Source of the DNA: Arion vulgaris
Taxonomy: Eukaryota > Mollusca > Gastropoda > Stylommatophora > Arionidae
Assembly: GCA_020796225.1 (NCBI GenBank)
Contig: CM036775.1
Coordinates: 7,368,893-7,432,892, forward strand
Direction of reading: 5' to 3'
DNA length: 64,000 bases
The notes below the pieces were generated by a model, which was not told the DNA's origin, did not search any database, and saw only the letters and a program-made list of their open reading frames with translations. Shown one piece after another: positions 52,781 to 63,339 of this stretch (positions are counted from its first letter, which is position 1; every line of letters begins with the position of its first letter). A program made the position numbers and the translations under genes.

Positions 52781-52904
52781 CCTTTAAGCTCGCCATATAT
52801 CAACTGTTTGGGATGCGTTTATCAGGCATCCGAGCAAAGTGACCGGTTCACCTCACCTAGGCCTTCTACAACAGTGCGTTGACGGTTGGGTTTTTATCTC
52901 TTAT
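52781..52904 (-). mobile_element. LINE ORF2 scrap
   Basis: TTTATCAGGCATCCGAGCAA and AGTGACCGGTTCACC match the 12740-12790 region of the minus-strand LINE (WAGHVARMSD). Confidence 0.6.
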
Positions 52905-52916
52905 GAGGTTTTCATT

Positions 52917-53123
52917 TTTTTTCTTTTTCCGATCCAGAAGCACTTGAGCTTTACAGCTCTTCGGCTCGGTGCCATAGACATCGTAACCCTTCGGTTCGGT
53001 GCCACGAACACCGTAAATCTGGGGAATCTGTGGCTTTTCTGCCATCCTGCGGAATTGAACCCGCACACACAGAGGGATAGTCACCCGTAGTCAACGCGCT
53101 ACGAACACGCTGGGCAGACGGGC
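52917..53123 (-). mobile_element. SINE-B copy with perfect 12-bp target duplication
   Basis: GAGGTTTTCATT at 52905-52916 and 53124-53135. Confidence 0.93.
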
Positions 53124-53139
53124 GAGGTTTTCATTAAAC

Positions 53140-53370
53140 ACTATCAACTACCATATAACATCATACAATAAAAATAGATTGTGTACTAGAGCCACAGGAA
53201 GACCAAGAAAAAAATGGAGAGACAATATCAAGACCACCTTAAATAAACACGAATTTAACACGACAAGGGAGACTCATCTGGCCCTAGAACGTAGCTCCCA
53301 CCTTTACGCTTAACGACAAGAATGGACAACCAATTACATCATCTATCTGGGGAATGAAAATAGTCAAGGA
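53140..53370 (+). mobile_element. LINE ORF2 C-terminal fragment
   Basis: AATAAAAATAGATTGTGTAC, GGAAGACCAAGAAAAAAATG and ACAAGAATGGACAACCAATT: same family as 37930-38345, with indels. Confidence 0.75.
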
Positions 53371-53559
53371 GGACTTCAGTATCTGGGATTATGTCCTGTT
53401 ATTTTATTTTTAGTGATACCTACTGCATACAACATAAACACCAGACCTTTGAGTAATAACAATAAGGGCGTCATAAATCAACTGAGGTAAGTACTCAGTA
53501 ACGATCCTGGTATGGAAAGGGTTAACCGGTCTGAAGAATCTGAAGAGACATGATTATCT
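53371..53559. other. Unassigned stretch
   Basis: No family recognised. Confidence 0.3.
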
Positions 53560-53848
53560 TCGTTTTCTTCTCCTTCTTCTTCTTCTTCTTCTTCTTCTTC
53601 TTTGCGTTCGTTCTTTCGACCAATTTTAATCACTCTTTGTGATATCTTTGATCTTTGCCAAGAACGTGTCTACGTTGCACATTGGTTTGGTAGGTCCCTA
53701 AACGCATAGACTTCTACACGTTTAGGACATGTGCATCCGATTTCAGCCAAACCTCCTGAGTCACCTCTTACGACATGCTTGGCAGGTAACAGTGGTTCTA
53801 TTCTTTACAACCCAAATTTGGGCCCTGGTAACCACTCGGGCGGTGATT
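53560..53848 (-). mobile_element. SINE-D copy with expanded TTC tail
   Basis: Tail of TTC repeats (53570-53600), TTTGCGTTCGTTCTTTCGAC, GACATGCTTGGCAGGTAACA, and head GGTAACCACTCGGGCGG at right. Confidence 0.87.
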
Positions 53849-53924
53849 TACTTCATTTCACAGGGGTTTTTCATCATATGGCTCGTTACCTCTACGCAAA
53901 AATGACCCTACATCTGCCCAGAGC

Positions 53925-54090
53925 ATTATACAAAGATCAAATTCCGTAGCTCCAGCAACAGTTATAGTGATATCTGCACACAAAAAAAAACACAAAACAC
54001 TCGTGAACAGATCGACGCAGTCTGGGTTCTAACCCCGACCTTCGCAACGCAAGGCAACGGTTTATTCACTTAGCTAAAGTGACCAGCTAG
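53925..54090 (-). mobile_element. SINE-E fragment
   Basis: TTCCGTAGCTCCAGCAACAG, GTCTGGGTTCTAACCCC (B box reversed), head near 54090; internal A-run (53980-53997). Confidence 0.7.
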
Positions 54091-54147
54091 TTAAACAGTG
54101 GTCCACCAGAACCATTTCTAACAACTTAACTAAATATACCGCTCGCC

Positions 54148-54345
54148 TGTCCAGCGTGTTCGTAGCGCATTGAACGACGGGTGACAAGCCCCCTGTGAGT
54201 GCGATTCAATTCCGCAGACTGGAAGAAAAGCCACAGGTTCCCCCTATTTACGGTGTTATTGGCACCGAACCGAAGGGTTACGATGTCCATGGTACCAAGC
54301 CGAAGAGCTGAAACCTCAAGTGCTTCAGGATCGAAAAAGCAATGA
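54148..54345 (+). mobile_element. SINE-B copy, diverged
   Basis: CAGCGTGTTCGTAGCGCATT, GTGCGATTCAATTCCGCAG, AGGATCGAAAAAGC. Confidence 0.82.
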
Positions 54346-54379
54346 AAACAAAAACCACATTTACCCTCTAGTTAGCCAG

Positions 54380-54720
54380 TGACCCATGGTAACTATTGTT
54401 GGGGAGTTGGAGATGGATAAAGGGGAGGGTTTTTGGTGTGTGTGTCTATTGGTCTCTTCACGACTACCTGTTGGATGATGACACTAAAATAGATGTTGAA
54501 TCGATCCAGCGATTTAAGGAGTTTGAAGTTACCCGTCTGTACAAGTAGAACTGAATGCCTGAGTGGCAGAGTATAAAGTGTGTTTAATCAGCGAGCCACG
54601 GAAACCATTAGTATGCACAACTTTTCGATATCTGTTGTGGGGGACTGAGCACGTAGGATCTGCCCGAAGTGCAATGACATCAAATTTAGGAAATTAATTA
54701 GCCAATAACCATTCATATAC
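54380..54720 (+). mobile_element. LINE RNase H C-terminal fragment
   Basis: ACTATTGTTGGGGAGTTGGA, CTGTTGGATGATGACACTAA, and GTACAAGTAGAACTGAATGC parallel 46530-46830; a GT-rich 17-bp insert at 54430-54446. Confidence 0.75.
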
Positions 54721-54839
54721 ATCACATTTCAATGTAAACGAGGACTGAGCACGAAAGTGTCTGGACTTAAATTATATTTTGTCTGTTCAGCAACGAATAA
54801 CACAAGAACGATCCAACAAGAAGTCAGAGAAAATGCATA

Positions 54840-55290
54840 TACCATTCTCTAGTTGCCTATTGTCTATTTGTCTAGTTGTCTTACACCAGGTAGAAGATGG
54901 AATTGGTTGTCCACTATTGTCGTTAAGCGTAGGGGTGAAAGTTTTAATTTGCTTTCCAGGGCCAGATGTCCCGTGCTTATTTAGTGCGGTCTTTATATTG
55001 TCTATCCATCTTTCCTTGGTCTTCCCTTGGCTCTAGTACCCGATCTCTTTTTATTGTATGCTGTTATTGGTGGTTGGTTGTATTTCATTCTCATTAAATG
55101 TCCACACAACTGTATTTGCTGTCTTTCGATGTATTCGATGCATGAAGTTATGCCCACTCTGCTTCTGATGTCCTCATTTCGTAGTCTGTCTTCCCAGGTG
55201 ACTCCCAATGCCTTCCTAAAGCATGTCATTTCACATGTGGTGAGCTTTCTGTGGTGTGTTGCTGCCCCAGAGTCCAAGTTTGGCACTAGT
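54840..55290 (-). mobile_element. LINE ORF2 C-terminus
   Basis: Minus strand: FRKALGVTWEDRLRNEDIRS, RVGITSCIEYIERQQIQLCG, MKYNQPPITAYNKKRSGTRA, KGRPRK. Extends at its 5' side to PNLDSGAATHHRKLTTCEM. Confidence 0.87.
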
Positions 55291-55620
55291 TACAAACTAT
55301 TTTACTTCCATCTGTATCAATTCATCCAGCTGATTTTCATATCCTACCATTTCTATGTATGAATATATTTATTTACTAGATAAGAAAGATATACTTTGAG
55401 ATAGTAAACATGTTTGCCTTATCTGTTAAACGTATCAATATTGATAATGTTGGCTAATGTTTATGATGTGTGTTGCTAATATCTTTTATACTGCCTGCAT
55501 TTTATATTATCAATATTTAATTGATTCTGTATTGCAATAATTTTTTTTATGAAAATGAAACTAAAAGCACTAAGCGTGAATTCACTACCAATGACACTGC
55601 GGAAAGAGTACTCAGTGTTT
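55291..55620. other. Unassigned AT-rich stretch
   Basis: May contain 5' parts of the preceding LINE; nothing conserved recognised. Confidence 0.3.
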
Positions 55621-55624
55621 AAAA

Positions 55625-55878
55625 AAGGGGTTTTAAAGCCGAAGGATTGGTTTCAATGCACCGGGTTTTACCCCACATGGCTCGGTCCCTCTCCGCAGAA
55701 ATGGCACGCCACCTGCCGAAAGTATTGCACAAAGCACGAACTCCGTAGTTCCGGCAACAATCCTAGGGTTCTCTAGAAAAAATGCACTCGTGAACAGAAG
55801 GCCGCGGTCCGGATTCGAACCCACGATCTTCGACTCGCAAGGCAAAGGGCTTAACCACTCAGCCACAGAGACCCCCTA
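55625..55878 (-). mobile_element. SINE-E copy, full length (family reference)
   Basis: Minus-strand head GTGGCTGAGTGGTTAAGCCC and GTGGGTTCGAATCCGGACC (A and B boxes), body to GGGTAAAACCCGGTGCATTG. About 250 bases. Confidence 0.9.
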
Positions 55879-55919
55879 TTTAACTCCAGTGTTATATTGA
55901 GCCAATACGTATGTATGAC

Positions 55920-56170
55920 AGTTTCTTCTTCTTCTTCTGCGTTCGTCCTCTGTTAATTCGGGTGTAAGCCATGACACTTGGTATGGTGGTTCTGACCTAT
56001 TTTTGCGTTAAAGCCTGCTTTACCATTTTATCAACAAATAAACAGTGTACAGGTATTAAGAGCTTCGGAAAAAACAAATAGACAAACACAGGATTCGAAC
56101 CATTTACCCTTTCTTCTTACGGAACCCATTCCTTACACCCCAAATTTGGGCCTCGGTAACCACTCGGGAG
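55920..56170 (-). mobile_element. Repeat mosaic: unnamed repeat and SINE-D head scrap
   Basis: TTCTTCTTCTTCTGCGTTCG, then the unnamed repeat shared with 11121-11240 (GGTATTAAGAGCTTCGGAAA), then CCAAATTTGGGCCTCGGTAA (SINE-D head). Confidence 0.6.
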
Positions 56171-56174
56171 AGAA

Positions 56175-56450
56175 ACCTTATTAAAAGAATAAGAATCAGG
56201 CAATCAAGATTCCTTAGGCATATAATGCGAAAAGAAGGTTTAGAACATTTGGTGACAACAGGTAACATTCAAGGAAGAAAGAAGTCGTGGAAGGCAGAGG
56301 GAGAAGATGTTGGATGGTCTGACATCATGGTTCGACACAAGATTGACGTCAGTACTGATTACCTGCAACAAGAAGAGAGTTGTAGAGACGTGATCCCCTT
56401 TGCCGGCAGGCATAGCCCCTTATTGATTGATGTATTGAAATAATTGTAGC
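56175..56450 (+). mobile_element. LINE ORF2 C-terminus to stop
   Basis: RFLRHIMRKEGLEHLVTTGN, IQGRKKSWKAEGEDVGWSD, then RDVIPFAGRHSPLLIDVLK and stop. R-x-FGH-x-MRKE-x-LE is a conserved LINE ORF2 block. Confidence 0.85.
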
Positions 56451-56539
56451 AAAGCTAACTTTGGGGAGAGTTTTGATGCGATCTATTAGGAGACGGGTAG
56501 TCTGGATAGTCTGGATCCAGTAAAACGGATTTAAAAACA

Positions 56540-57040
56540 AAGGATTAACTTTCACCTGGTTCCCCCTTGTGGCTCCGTTCCTGTCGTTAGAAATGACACG
56601 TCATATGGCGAGAATGTTGCACAAAGCACAACTCCGTAGTTCTAGCAACAATCCAAGGATCTCATGAAAAAGGGCACATGTGACTCGAGAGTCGATGTAG
56701 CGTAGTTGTTAGTGAACTCGCTTCGCAAGGCTGGTGGTCTGGGTTCAGCTCCCGCAATGCGCGTGGAATTTTCCCGACCACGACGGCTCTCAGGTCGACC
56801 CATCCTCAACTTGGTACCAGACATTCTCTGGGAAAGTAAAGGCGGCCGGCGTGATGTTGACCACATCACCCATCGTGTGCCGACGGTCAATGAAAAATAC
56901 AGGCCTAACACTGTATTGACCCATATACCACGAGGTATGAAAGGATTCCTTTACCTTTACTTTACATGTGACTCGGTCCAGATTGGAACCCTCAAACTTC
57001 ACAACGACAAGCAAACATCTTAACCACGTCGCTATAGAGA
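56540..57040 (-). mobile_element. SINE-E copy split by SINE-F
   Basis: Left half CCCTTGTGGCTCCGTTCCTG to the duplication; right half GTCCAGATTGGAACC (B box reversed) and the head near 57040. SINE-F (56688-56963) lies between. Confidence 0.87.
56688..56963 (+). mobile_element. SINE-F copy with perfect 12-bp target duplication
   Basis: ACATGTGACTCG at 56676-56687 and 56964-56975. Head TGTAGCGTAGTTGTTAGTG (A box) and CTGGGTTCAGCTCCCGC (B box). Length 276; ends in TTTACCTTTACTTT. Confidence 0.93.
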
Positions 57041-57047
57041 ATCTGAT

Positions 57048-57312
57048 GTTTCAATTTGAGCACGTAAAAGAATAATTTGCAGTTCAAAATCGAGAAGAAC
57101 AGACTGGAGAGCCGCTGCCCGTGCAAAATTCATTCGAAATTTTTTTAAATAAAATTCTTACAAAATATTTTCACCATCTTCATCGTGTCCCTTACAGGTG
57201 CTAATGAGTTCGTGTACTGCAGCTGAGATTTTCCAGTGTAAGAAAGAGATCGGAGCACACATGGTTACTCACCGAAGTGCAATGATGATAGTCCTATCAA
57301 TCAATCAATTTC
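57048..57312 (+). mobile_element. SINE-A copy, 5' truncated
   Basis: TTCAATTTGAGCACGTAAAA to the tail TATCAATCAATCAATTT. Confidence 0.83.
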
Positions 57313-57399
57313 GTCTTCAGCTTTGCGTGCAGTTTAGGTTCTATGCCGCAGATATCATCCTCCTTCATGCATATCTGCTCTTAGCCCTCTCTTCTGATT

Positions 57400-57576
57400 C
57401 TTTTTTTTTTCCGATCCAGAAGCACTTGAGCTTTTCAGCTCTTCGACTCGGTGCCATGGACACCGTAAATCTGGGGAATCTGTGGCTTGTTCTGCCATCC
57501 CGCGGAATTGAACCCGCACACACAGAGGGATAGTCACCCGTAGTCAACGCGCTACGAACACGCTGGGCAGACGGGC
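57400..57576 (-). mobile_element. SINE-B copy, internally deleted, with target duplication
   Basis: CTTCTGATT at 57391-57399 and 57577-57585. Lacks about 30 bases (the second CCGTAACCCTTCGG region) compared with other copies. Confidence 0.88.
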
Positions 57577-57619
57577 CTTCTGATTTTTAAACTCCTAGTA
57601 TTTATAGGTGCAGAGGGTC

Positions 57620-57852
57620 CAAAAGCGATGGACTGACCTCATTACACCGTGTTTCCATAAATGGCTCCGCCTCTGTTGGCAGAGGTGGCATGCCATCTGC
57701 TGAAAGCTTTGTAGAAAGCACGAACCTCTTAACTCCGGCAACAATCCTAGGGATCTTATGAAAAAATGCATATATGCTTCGGTCGGGATTCGAATCCACA
57801 ACTTTCAGTACGACATACAAACGACTTAACATTTCGCCAATGAGACTCCCTA
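57620..57852 (-). mobile_element. SINE-E copy
   Basis: TGACCTCATTACACCGTG, GGTGGCATGCCATCTGCTGA, GGTCGGGATTCGAATCC (B box reversed), head near 57850. Confidence 0.8.
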
Positions 57853-58129
57853 AATTTTAGATCGCCTACTTTAAGGTTATCTCTCCATCGTTTTCTTGGT
57901 CGGTCTGGTGGTGTCTCCTTGTTCATATTTGTTGCATACGCAATTTTAATCTCTCTCTCTCTAGCATGTGCGGACTCTACCGGCGTAGGAGTTTCCACAA
58001 CACCGAGCTTAGTACTACGCGCCTAGAAGTGTTGGAGTCTTCTAGTTTTTGCAAGAAAGCAAGGTATTTTTCCTCCTTTCCCCCTTCCCTCCTCCGCTCA
58101 AACATAAGAAACATCAAATTGACCTATAT

Positions 58130-58285
58130 GTTAACGTCCGTCTTCGATAGAACTAGGAACTCGATCTCATATACACTGAGCTCAGGAATCTCTGGAAAAA
58201 TATCCTAATTGCTCCACGAGGGTGCAAACTGTGTACCTGTGACATTAGAGACGAGCAGCTAAACTCTATGCCACAGAGAACCCCA
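58130..58285 (-). mobile_element. SINE-A head half
   Basis: AGAACTAGGAACTCGATCTC to the head CTCTATGCCACAGAGAACCC. Tail half missing. Confidence 0.8.
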
Positions 58286-58346
58286 ATGGTACAGGTTACA
58301 TCTGAAGTCGGCGTTAACTTAAGAACAAATATTAACGGAGACGGAT

Positions 58347-58605
58347 CTGCTTCTTCTTCGAACGCTCCATATCGACCACTTGTTAACCACTCCTTGTGAT
58401 TTGTATGTGATCTGAGCTTAAGAACGATTGTAAGTTGTGCCAGTTATGCGCCCACAAGTAGGCTAGCACATCCGATTTCTGCAACGATTTTTATTAACTA
58501 GGGTAGGTTTCCTAGGCCCCCTATATTAGTCGCCTCTTACGGCATGCATTGTATGTCGTAGTGGTACTATTCTTTGCTCAATTTGCGGGTTCCGGGACCA
58601 CACGA
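58347..58605 (-). mobile_element. SINE-C copy, full length
   Basis: Tail CTTCTTCTTCGAACGCTCCA, TTGTATGTGATCTGAGCTTA, TCTTACGGCATGCATTGTAT, head GCGGGTTCCGGGACCACACG. Confidence 0.87.
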
Positions 58606-58965
58606 TAGAATGTAGGTGGGAGATATCCACAGCAATGAACCTTCAAATGCTCGGAAAAATTAAGACGAAAAATACAGCGTACGGATTATGCGCAAATGAT
58701 TTCTCGGGCCGACTTTTTGACAAAGTTCCCTGTGATGTACGTTTATCATGCCAAGAAAACTGAAACTGGAGAAGATGAAGATAACAGGACCGCTTGGGGA
58801 GTGAGTACATTTCCGTGTTGCTTAATGTGATCATGTGTCTACTAGTAGCTTCTGTAAACCTGGTAAATATTTCTTTTATTTCCGGTATATATGGGAGATA
58901 ATTGATACGGGAACATAACTAGATTATCTTTTCTTCTTTGAGTTTAACAGTTATTTGATTTTTCT

Positions 58966-59218
58966 CGTTCGTGTGTAGTCGGGGCTCGAAAAGGGAGCAA
59001 AGAATAGTAGTACTGCGACCTACAAGGCATGTCGTAAGAAGCGACTGAGGGTGAGGGAAGCTACCCAAGTAAATTAAAATCGCAGCAGAAATCGGATGTG
59101 CTAGCCTACTTGTATGCACATAGATGACACAACTTCAATCGCTCTTAGGCTCGGATCACATACAAATCACAAAGAGTGGTTTAACAAGTCGTCGATATGT
59201 AGTATCTCGAAGAAGAAG
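58966..59218 (+). mobile_element. SINE-C copy, full length
   Basis: GTGTGTAGTCGGGGCTCGAA, CTACAAGGCATGTCGTAAGA, tail TCTCGAAGAAGAAGAG. Confidence 0.87.
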
Positions 59219-59869
59219 AGAGATTGCTCTTTTTCTTCTCTGTCATTATTCATTTTTATAGAAGTTCTAATTCTGAGTTCTAATACGTTCTAACTTCCTG
59301 CAACGTCACCCCATAATGCTCCGTCCCTGTCCCAAAGTGAAAATCACACGAATGCTAACAACTGTGAAATGTTTCCTGTGAACTATTTCCCAGAATGAAA
59401 CAGCCGCGTACCACCACAAAGCAACCTGCTCCGCATAAAATGCTATGGCCATCGCTAATGTAGCAACACAAACTGTTCATCACTTGATTTGAATTCTTGT
59501 CGAGGAACATCAATCCGACAAATCCAGCTTTCTGCACTCGAATATAACTGCATACGCAGATTCGAGCTTGTTCGTCATAACCGCTGTCCCCCATTTTCTG
59601 AATACACACTAACACACAACAAACGCACGGTTGACACAGCAAAAGCATTCTATGAACATCATAGCTCTTGCGTTGAACACTAACTCAGTAGCTGGCAAAC
59701 AAACGGGAAAATACTGACCAAACATGTGGGAAATGCGCTAGCACAGTCGTGTTCAGAATCAAACAGTTCTGACTCTGAATGGCTCCCAGCATTCCGCCAT
59801 TGCTGGCCAGGTTTTTCTTCTTTATAGAAGTGTTGGGGAAATGAGGAAATGTAGTGATCATGTGTGTGC
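59219..59869. other. Unassigned, apparently non-repetitive stretch
   Basis: More balanced base composition than its surroundings and no family copies elsewhere in the window. A 97-codon minus-strand frame (59355-59648, Cys-rich, MLLLCQPCVCC start) exists, but no splice sites or homology that I recognise support a gene. Confidence 0.35.
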
Positions 59870-60010
59870 TTGTTCGAAAGCGCTTTGTAAGCTGTTATTC
59901 ATATTTTGAAGGCTGTTCTTGATGCCGTCGAAGCATCGTTTGCTTGGTCTTTCTCTTGCTCTGTACTCGTTATACTTTTTCTGTGTGGCTTTCAATAGTA
60001 GACGATACCA
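59870..60010 (-). mobile_element. LINE ORF2 C-terminal scrap
   Basis: Minus strand gives RARERPSKRCFDGIKNSLQN-like sequence, resembling the GRPxxRWxDxIxxDL ending. Confidence 0.45.
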
Positions 60011-60469
60011 GGGTATTTTTGTTAGGTGTCTAAAAAATATTAACTCAATGTTAACTCAATGTAAAAATATTACTGCATGTGGTACCGTTTTTTAGGACGG
60101 TGTAGGACAGGTGGGACAAAAGCCTGAGAAATGTAATGGTCGCATGGCTAGTACAGTTGCCTGAAGCTGTTCAGGTTTGAATTTGTCATTATGGCCACAA
60201 CAGAAAAAATCCTTGGATATCGTGAATTAAACACGGGTCTCCAGCATGGACGACGCGCTCTAATAATTCCGACCAGACGCTGTTAGGTGTCTAAACCATC
60301 TGTGGTTATTTTATGATTTGTATGACTGGTTTCACAACCATGTTAAATTTGTGAGTATATCTTGCATCAGTACTCTATTCAATGATTCAAATTTTTCTTT
60401 GAATTTGTCAGTCAGTTCTCTCTCTCTCTCTCTCTCTCACATGATTTTAAAAAGCAAAAGTGATCCAGT

Positions 60470-60905
60470 TTATCTATTGCCTATTGTCTATTCCCAGGTG
60501 GAAGATGTAGTTGGCTGTCCACTCTTGCCGTTAACCGTAGGGATGAGAGCTTTAATTTGCGTTCTAGGGCTAGATGAGTCGCCCTTGTCCGTATTTATGT
60601 AGTGTGGTCTTGATATTGTCTATCCATGGTTTTCTTGGTCTTCCCTTAGTTTATGTACCCAATCATCTCTTTTTATTGTATCCTGTAATTGGTGGTTGGT
60701 TGTATTTCATTCTAATTAAATGTCCAAACTACTGCATTTGTTGTCTTTCGATGTATTCGGTGCATCAAGTTATTCCCACTTTGCTTCTGATGTCCTCATT
60801 TCGTAGTCTGTCTTTCCTGGTGACTCCCAATGCCTTCCTCAAGCATTTCATTTTACACTTGGTGAACATTCTGTGATGTGTTACTGTAAGAGACCAAGTT
60901 TGGCA
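60470..60905 (-). mobile_element. LINE ORF2 C-terminus
   Basis: Minus strand: CLRKALGVTRKDRLRNEDIR, SKVGIT, then QQMQ..GHLIRMKYNQPPI-like and ending ARVDSQLHLPPGNRQ-like; several frameshifts. Confidence 0.85.
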
Positions 60906-60997
60906 CTGGTAACAAAGTGTTGGTAGAAAATACTTTATCATATTTCTTTCAGTGCTCATGGTGGATGAAATTCTTCATTTCTACATTTGTCTTCACA

Positions 60998-61502
60998 CTG
61001 TTACCAGGTTGTTGCCGAGCGTCGTCACACTGTTACCAGGTTGTTGCCGAGCGTCGTACACTGTTACCAGGTTGTTGCCCAGTGTCGTCACACTGTTACC
61101 AGATTGTTGCCGAGCGTCGTCACACTGTTACCAGGTTGTTGCCCAGTATCGTCACACTGTTACCAGGTTGTTGCCGAGCGTCGTCACACTGTTACCAGGT
61201 TGTTGCCCAGTGTCGTCACACTGTTCCAGGTTGTTGCCGAGCGTCGTCACACTGTTACGGTTGTTGCCAGTGTCGTCACACTGTTACCAGGTTGTTGCCG
61301 AGCGTCGTCACACTGTTACCAGGTTGTTGCCCAGTGTCGTCACACTGTTACCAGGTTGTTGCCGAGCGTCGTCACACTGTTACCAGGTTGTTGCCCAGTG
61401 TCGTCACACTGTTACCAGGTTGTTGCCGAGCGTCGTCACACTGTTACCAGGTTGTTGCCCAGTGTAGTCACACTGTTACCAGGTTGTTGCCGAGCGTCGT
61501 GG
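60998..61502. repeat. 32-bp minisatellite with 64-bp higher-order structure
   Basis: Sixteen 32-bp units of two types: A ends GCCGAGCGTCGT, B ends GCCCAGTGTCGT. Order is A A B A B A B A B A B A B A B A. All plus frames are open by chance (TVTRLLPSVV); not a gene. Confidence 0.95.
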
Positions 61503-61662
61503 TTATCTGTTTGTGTCTTGATCTTCATTAGTAGATTGCGTGATTGTTATTTTTGTTCTTTGGCAGGATTATGCTATGCCATTTAACAAATTTCTTCATG
61601 GTCCTCCTCTCGTCTTCTTTCCTGCTATTCTGTTGTAGAAGACTTTGTATACTGTAGAGTTT

Positions 61663-61970
61663 GTTCATTCTAAAGGCTAAATTCTAAAGGCTAAATTCTA
61701 AAGGCTAAATTCTAAAGGCTAAATTCTAAAGGCTAAATTATAAAGACTAAATTCTAAAGGCAAAATTATAAAGGCAAAATTCTAAATGCTAAATTCTAAA
61801 GGCTAAATTCTAAAGGCTAAATTCTAAATGCTAAATTCTAAAGGCTAAATTCTAAAGGCTAAATTCTAAAGGCTAAATGCTAAATGCTAAATTATAAATG
61901 CTAAATTCTAAAGTCTAAATTCTAAAGGCTAAATTCTAAAGGCTAAATTCTAAAGGCTAAATTCTAAAGT
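61663..61970. repeat. 14-bp minisatellite (CTAAATTCTAAAGG)
   Basis: About 22 copies with few substitutions (GGC to TGC, TTC to TTA). Ends at the SINE-E at 61975. Confidence 0.95.
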
Positions 61971-61974
61971 CGAG

Positions 61975-62358
61975 GAACTGACTTCATTGCACCGATGGTC
62001 TCCATATGACCCCGTCCTGTCGGCAAACAGCATGCCATCTACCGAAAATGTTTCAAAACAGCATGCCATCTAATGAAAGTGTTGCAAAAACAGCATGACA
62101 TCTACCGAAAGTGTTGCAAAAACAGCATGACATCTACCGAAAGTGTTGCAAAAACAGCATGACATATACCGAAAGTGTTACAAAAGCAGCATGACATCTA
62201 CCGAAAGTGTTTCAAAAACAGAAAGAATTCCTTAGCTCGAACAACAATCCTATATATTTTAGAAACTATTCCCACATGTGACTCGGTTCAGATTCGAACC
62301 TACAATCTTTATAACGACAGGCAAATGTGTTAACTACTTCACGATATAGACTCCGGAA
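61975..62358 (-). mobile_element. SINE-E copy with internal tandem expansion
   Basis: GACTTCATTGCACCG at left and GGTTCAGATTCGAACC (B box reversed) at right. Between them the GGCATGCCATCTACCGAAAA segment is amplified (62028-62220). Confidence 0.85.
62028..62222. repeat. 33-bp array made from SINE-E sequence
   Basis: Six copies containing CAGCATGACATCTACCGAAA then GTGTTGCAAAA. The unit equals the SINE-E block that is single-copy at 57680-57715. Confidence 0.9.
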
Positions 62359-62362
62359 TACC

Positions 62363-62615
62363 GTCCGAGTGGGAACCGGGATTCAAATTTGGAGTGTAAA
62401 GAATAGAACTACTGTTACCTACCACGCATGTCGTAAGAGGCAACTAAGGAGGTTTGGTTGAAATCTGATGCACATGTCCTAAACGTGTAGAAGTCTATGC
62501 GTTTAGTGGCCTACCAAACCAATGTGCAACATATACACGTTCTTGGCAAAGATCAAACATATCACAAAGAGTGATTAAAATTGGTCGTAAAGAACGAACG
62601 CACAGAAGAAGAAGA
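62363..62615 (+). mobile_element. SINE-D copy, full length
   Basis: Head CCGAGTGGGAACCGGGATTC, CACGCATGTCGTAAGAGGCA, tail AACGAACGCACAGAAGAAGA. Confidence 0.87.
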
Positions 62616-62649
62616 AGAGAGACCCCAGAATAAAGTAAGATAGCAGCTT

Positions 62650-62913
62650 CCTCTTCTTCTTCAAACGCTCTATATCGATCATTTATTAACCCCTCTTTGT
62701 GATTTGTATGTGATCTGAGCCTAAGAGCGACTGTACGTTGTGCCAGTTATGCGCCTACAGTAGACCAGCACATTCGATTTATGCGATACTTTTTATTTAC
62801 TAGGGTAGCATTCCTTAGCCCCTACATCAGTCGCCTCTTACGACATGCCTTGTAGGTCGCAGTGTTACTATTCTTTGCTCCCCTTGCGAGCCCCGGCACC
62901 ACACAGGCGAAGA
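62650..62913 (-). mobile_element. SINE-C copy, full length
   Basis: Tail CCTCTTCTTCTTCAAACGCT, TTACGACATGCCTTGTAGGT, head GCGAGCCCCGGCACCACAC. Confidence 0.88.
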
Positions 62914-63339
62914 TAACGACAAAAGGGATTATACAAAAGAAGATTAAGAAAAATATGGATCGAGGGTGGGGCTAAAATTCAGAGCTGTCCTTAATATAAC
63001 ACCTATAATTTGAGACACTCCAGAACACCAAACCACAATTTGGCACTAAGAACGGTAACTTTCTACGCAACCTTTTTTTTGTTATATCTACATGCGATTT
63101 GTGTCCCTTGTTTCATGCCAGTTTGGCTGCTACAAAATATTTCGTTGCCAAAGTTTTATTATTCTTTTTCAGCAATAATTTGCTTCTCATTTGTTTAGGC
63201 TGTTGTTAAAACAATATCTGGTCAGTTTGCAAACATAAATGCGCATATAAATAACCCTAGTTTCTGTTAACTTTATGTAAAAAAAACTGTGGGAAGCATA
63301 ACGATTGACGTCATAGTACCGCATATTAGTCAAATAGTA
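62914..63339. other. Unassigned stretch
   Basis: No gene or family recognised. Confidence 0.3.

Noticed and set aside
59355..59648. 97-codon Cys-rich minus-strand frame
   Set aside because: No recognised domain, no splice or start support; kept only as an unassigned island.
61000..61586. About 200-codon frames of TVTRLLPSVV words
   Set aside because: Stop-free 32-bp array; open in all plus frames.
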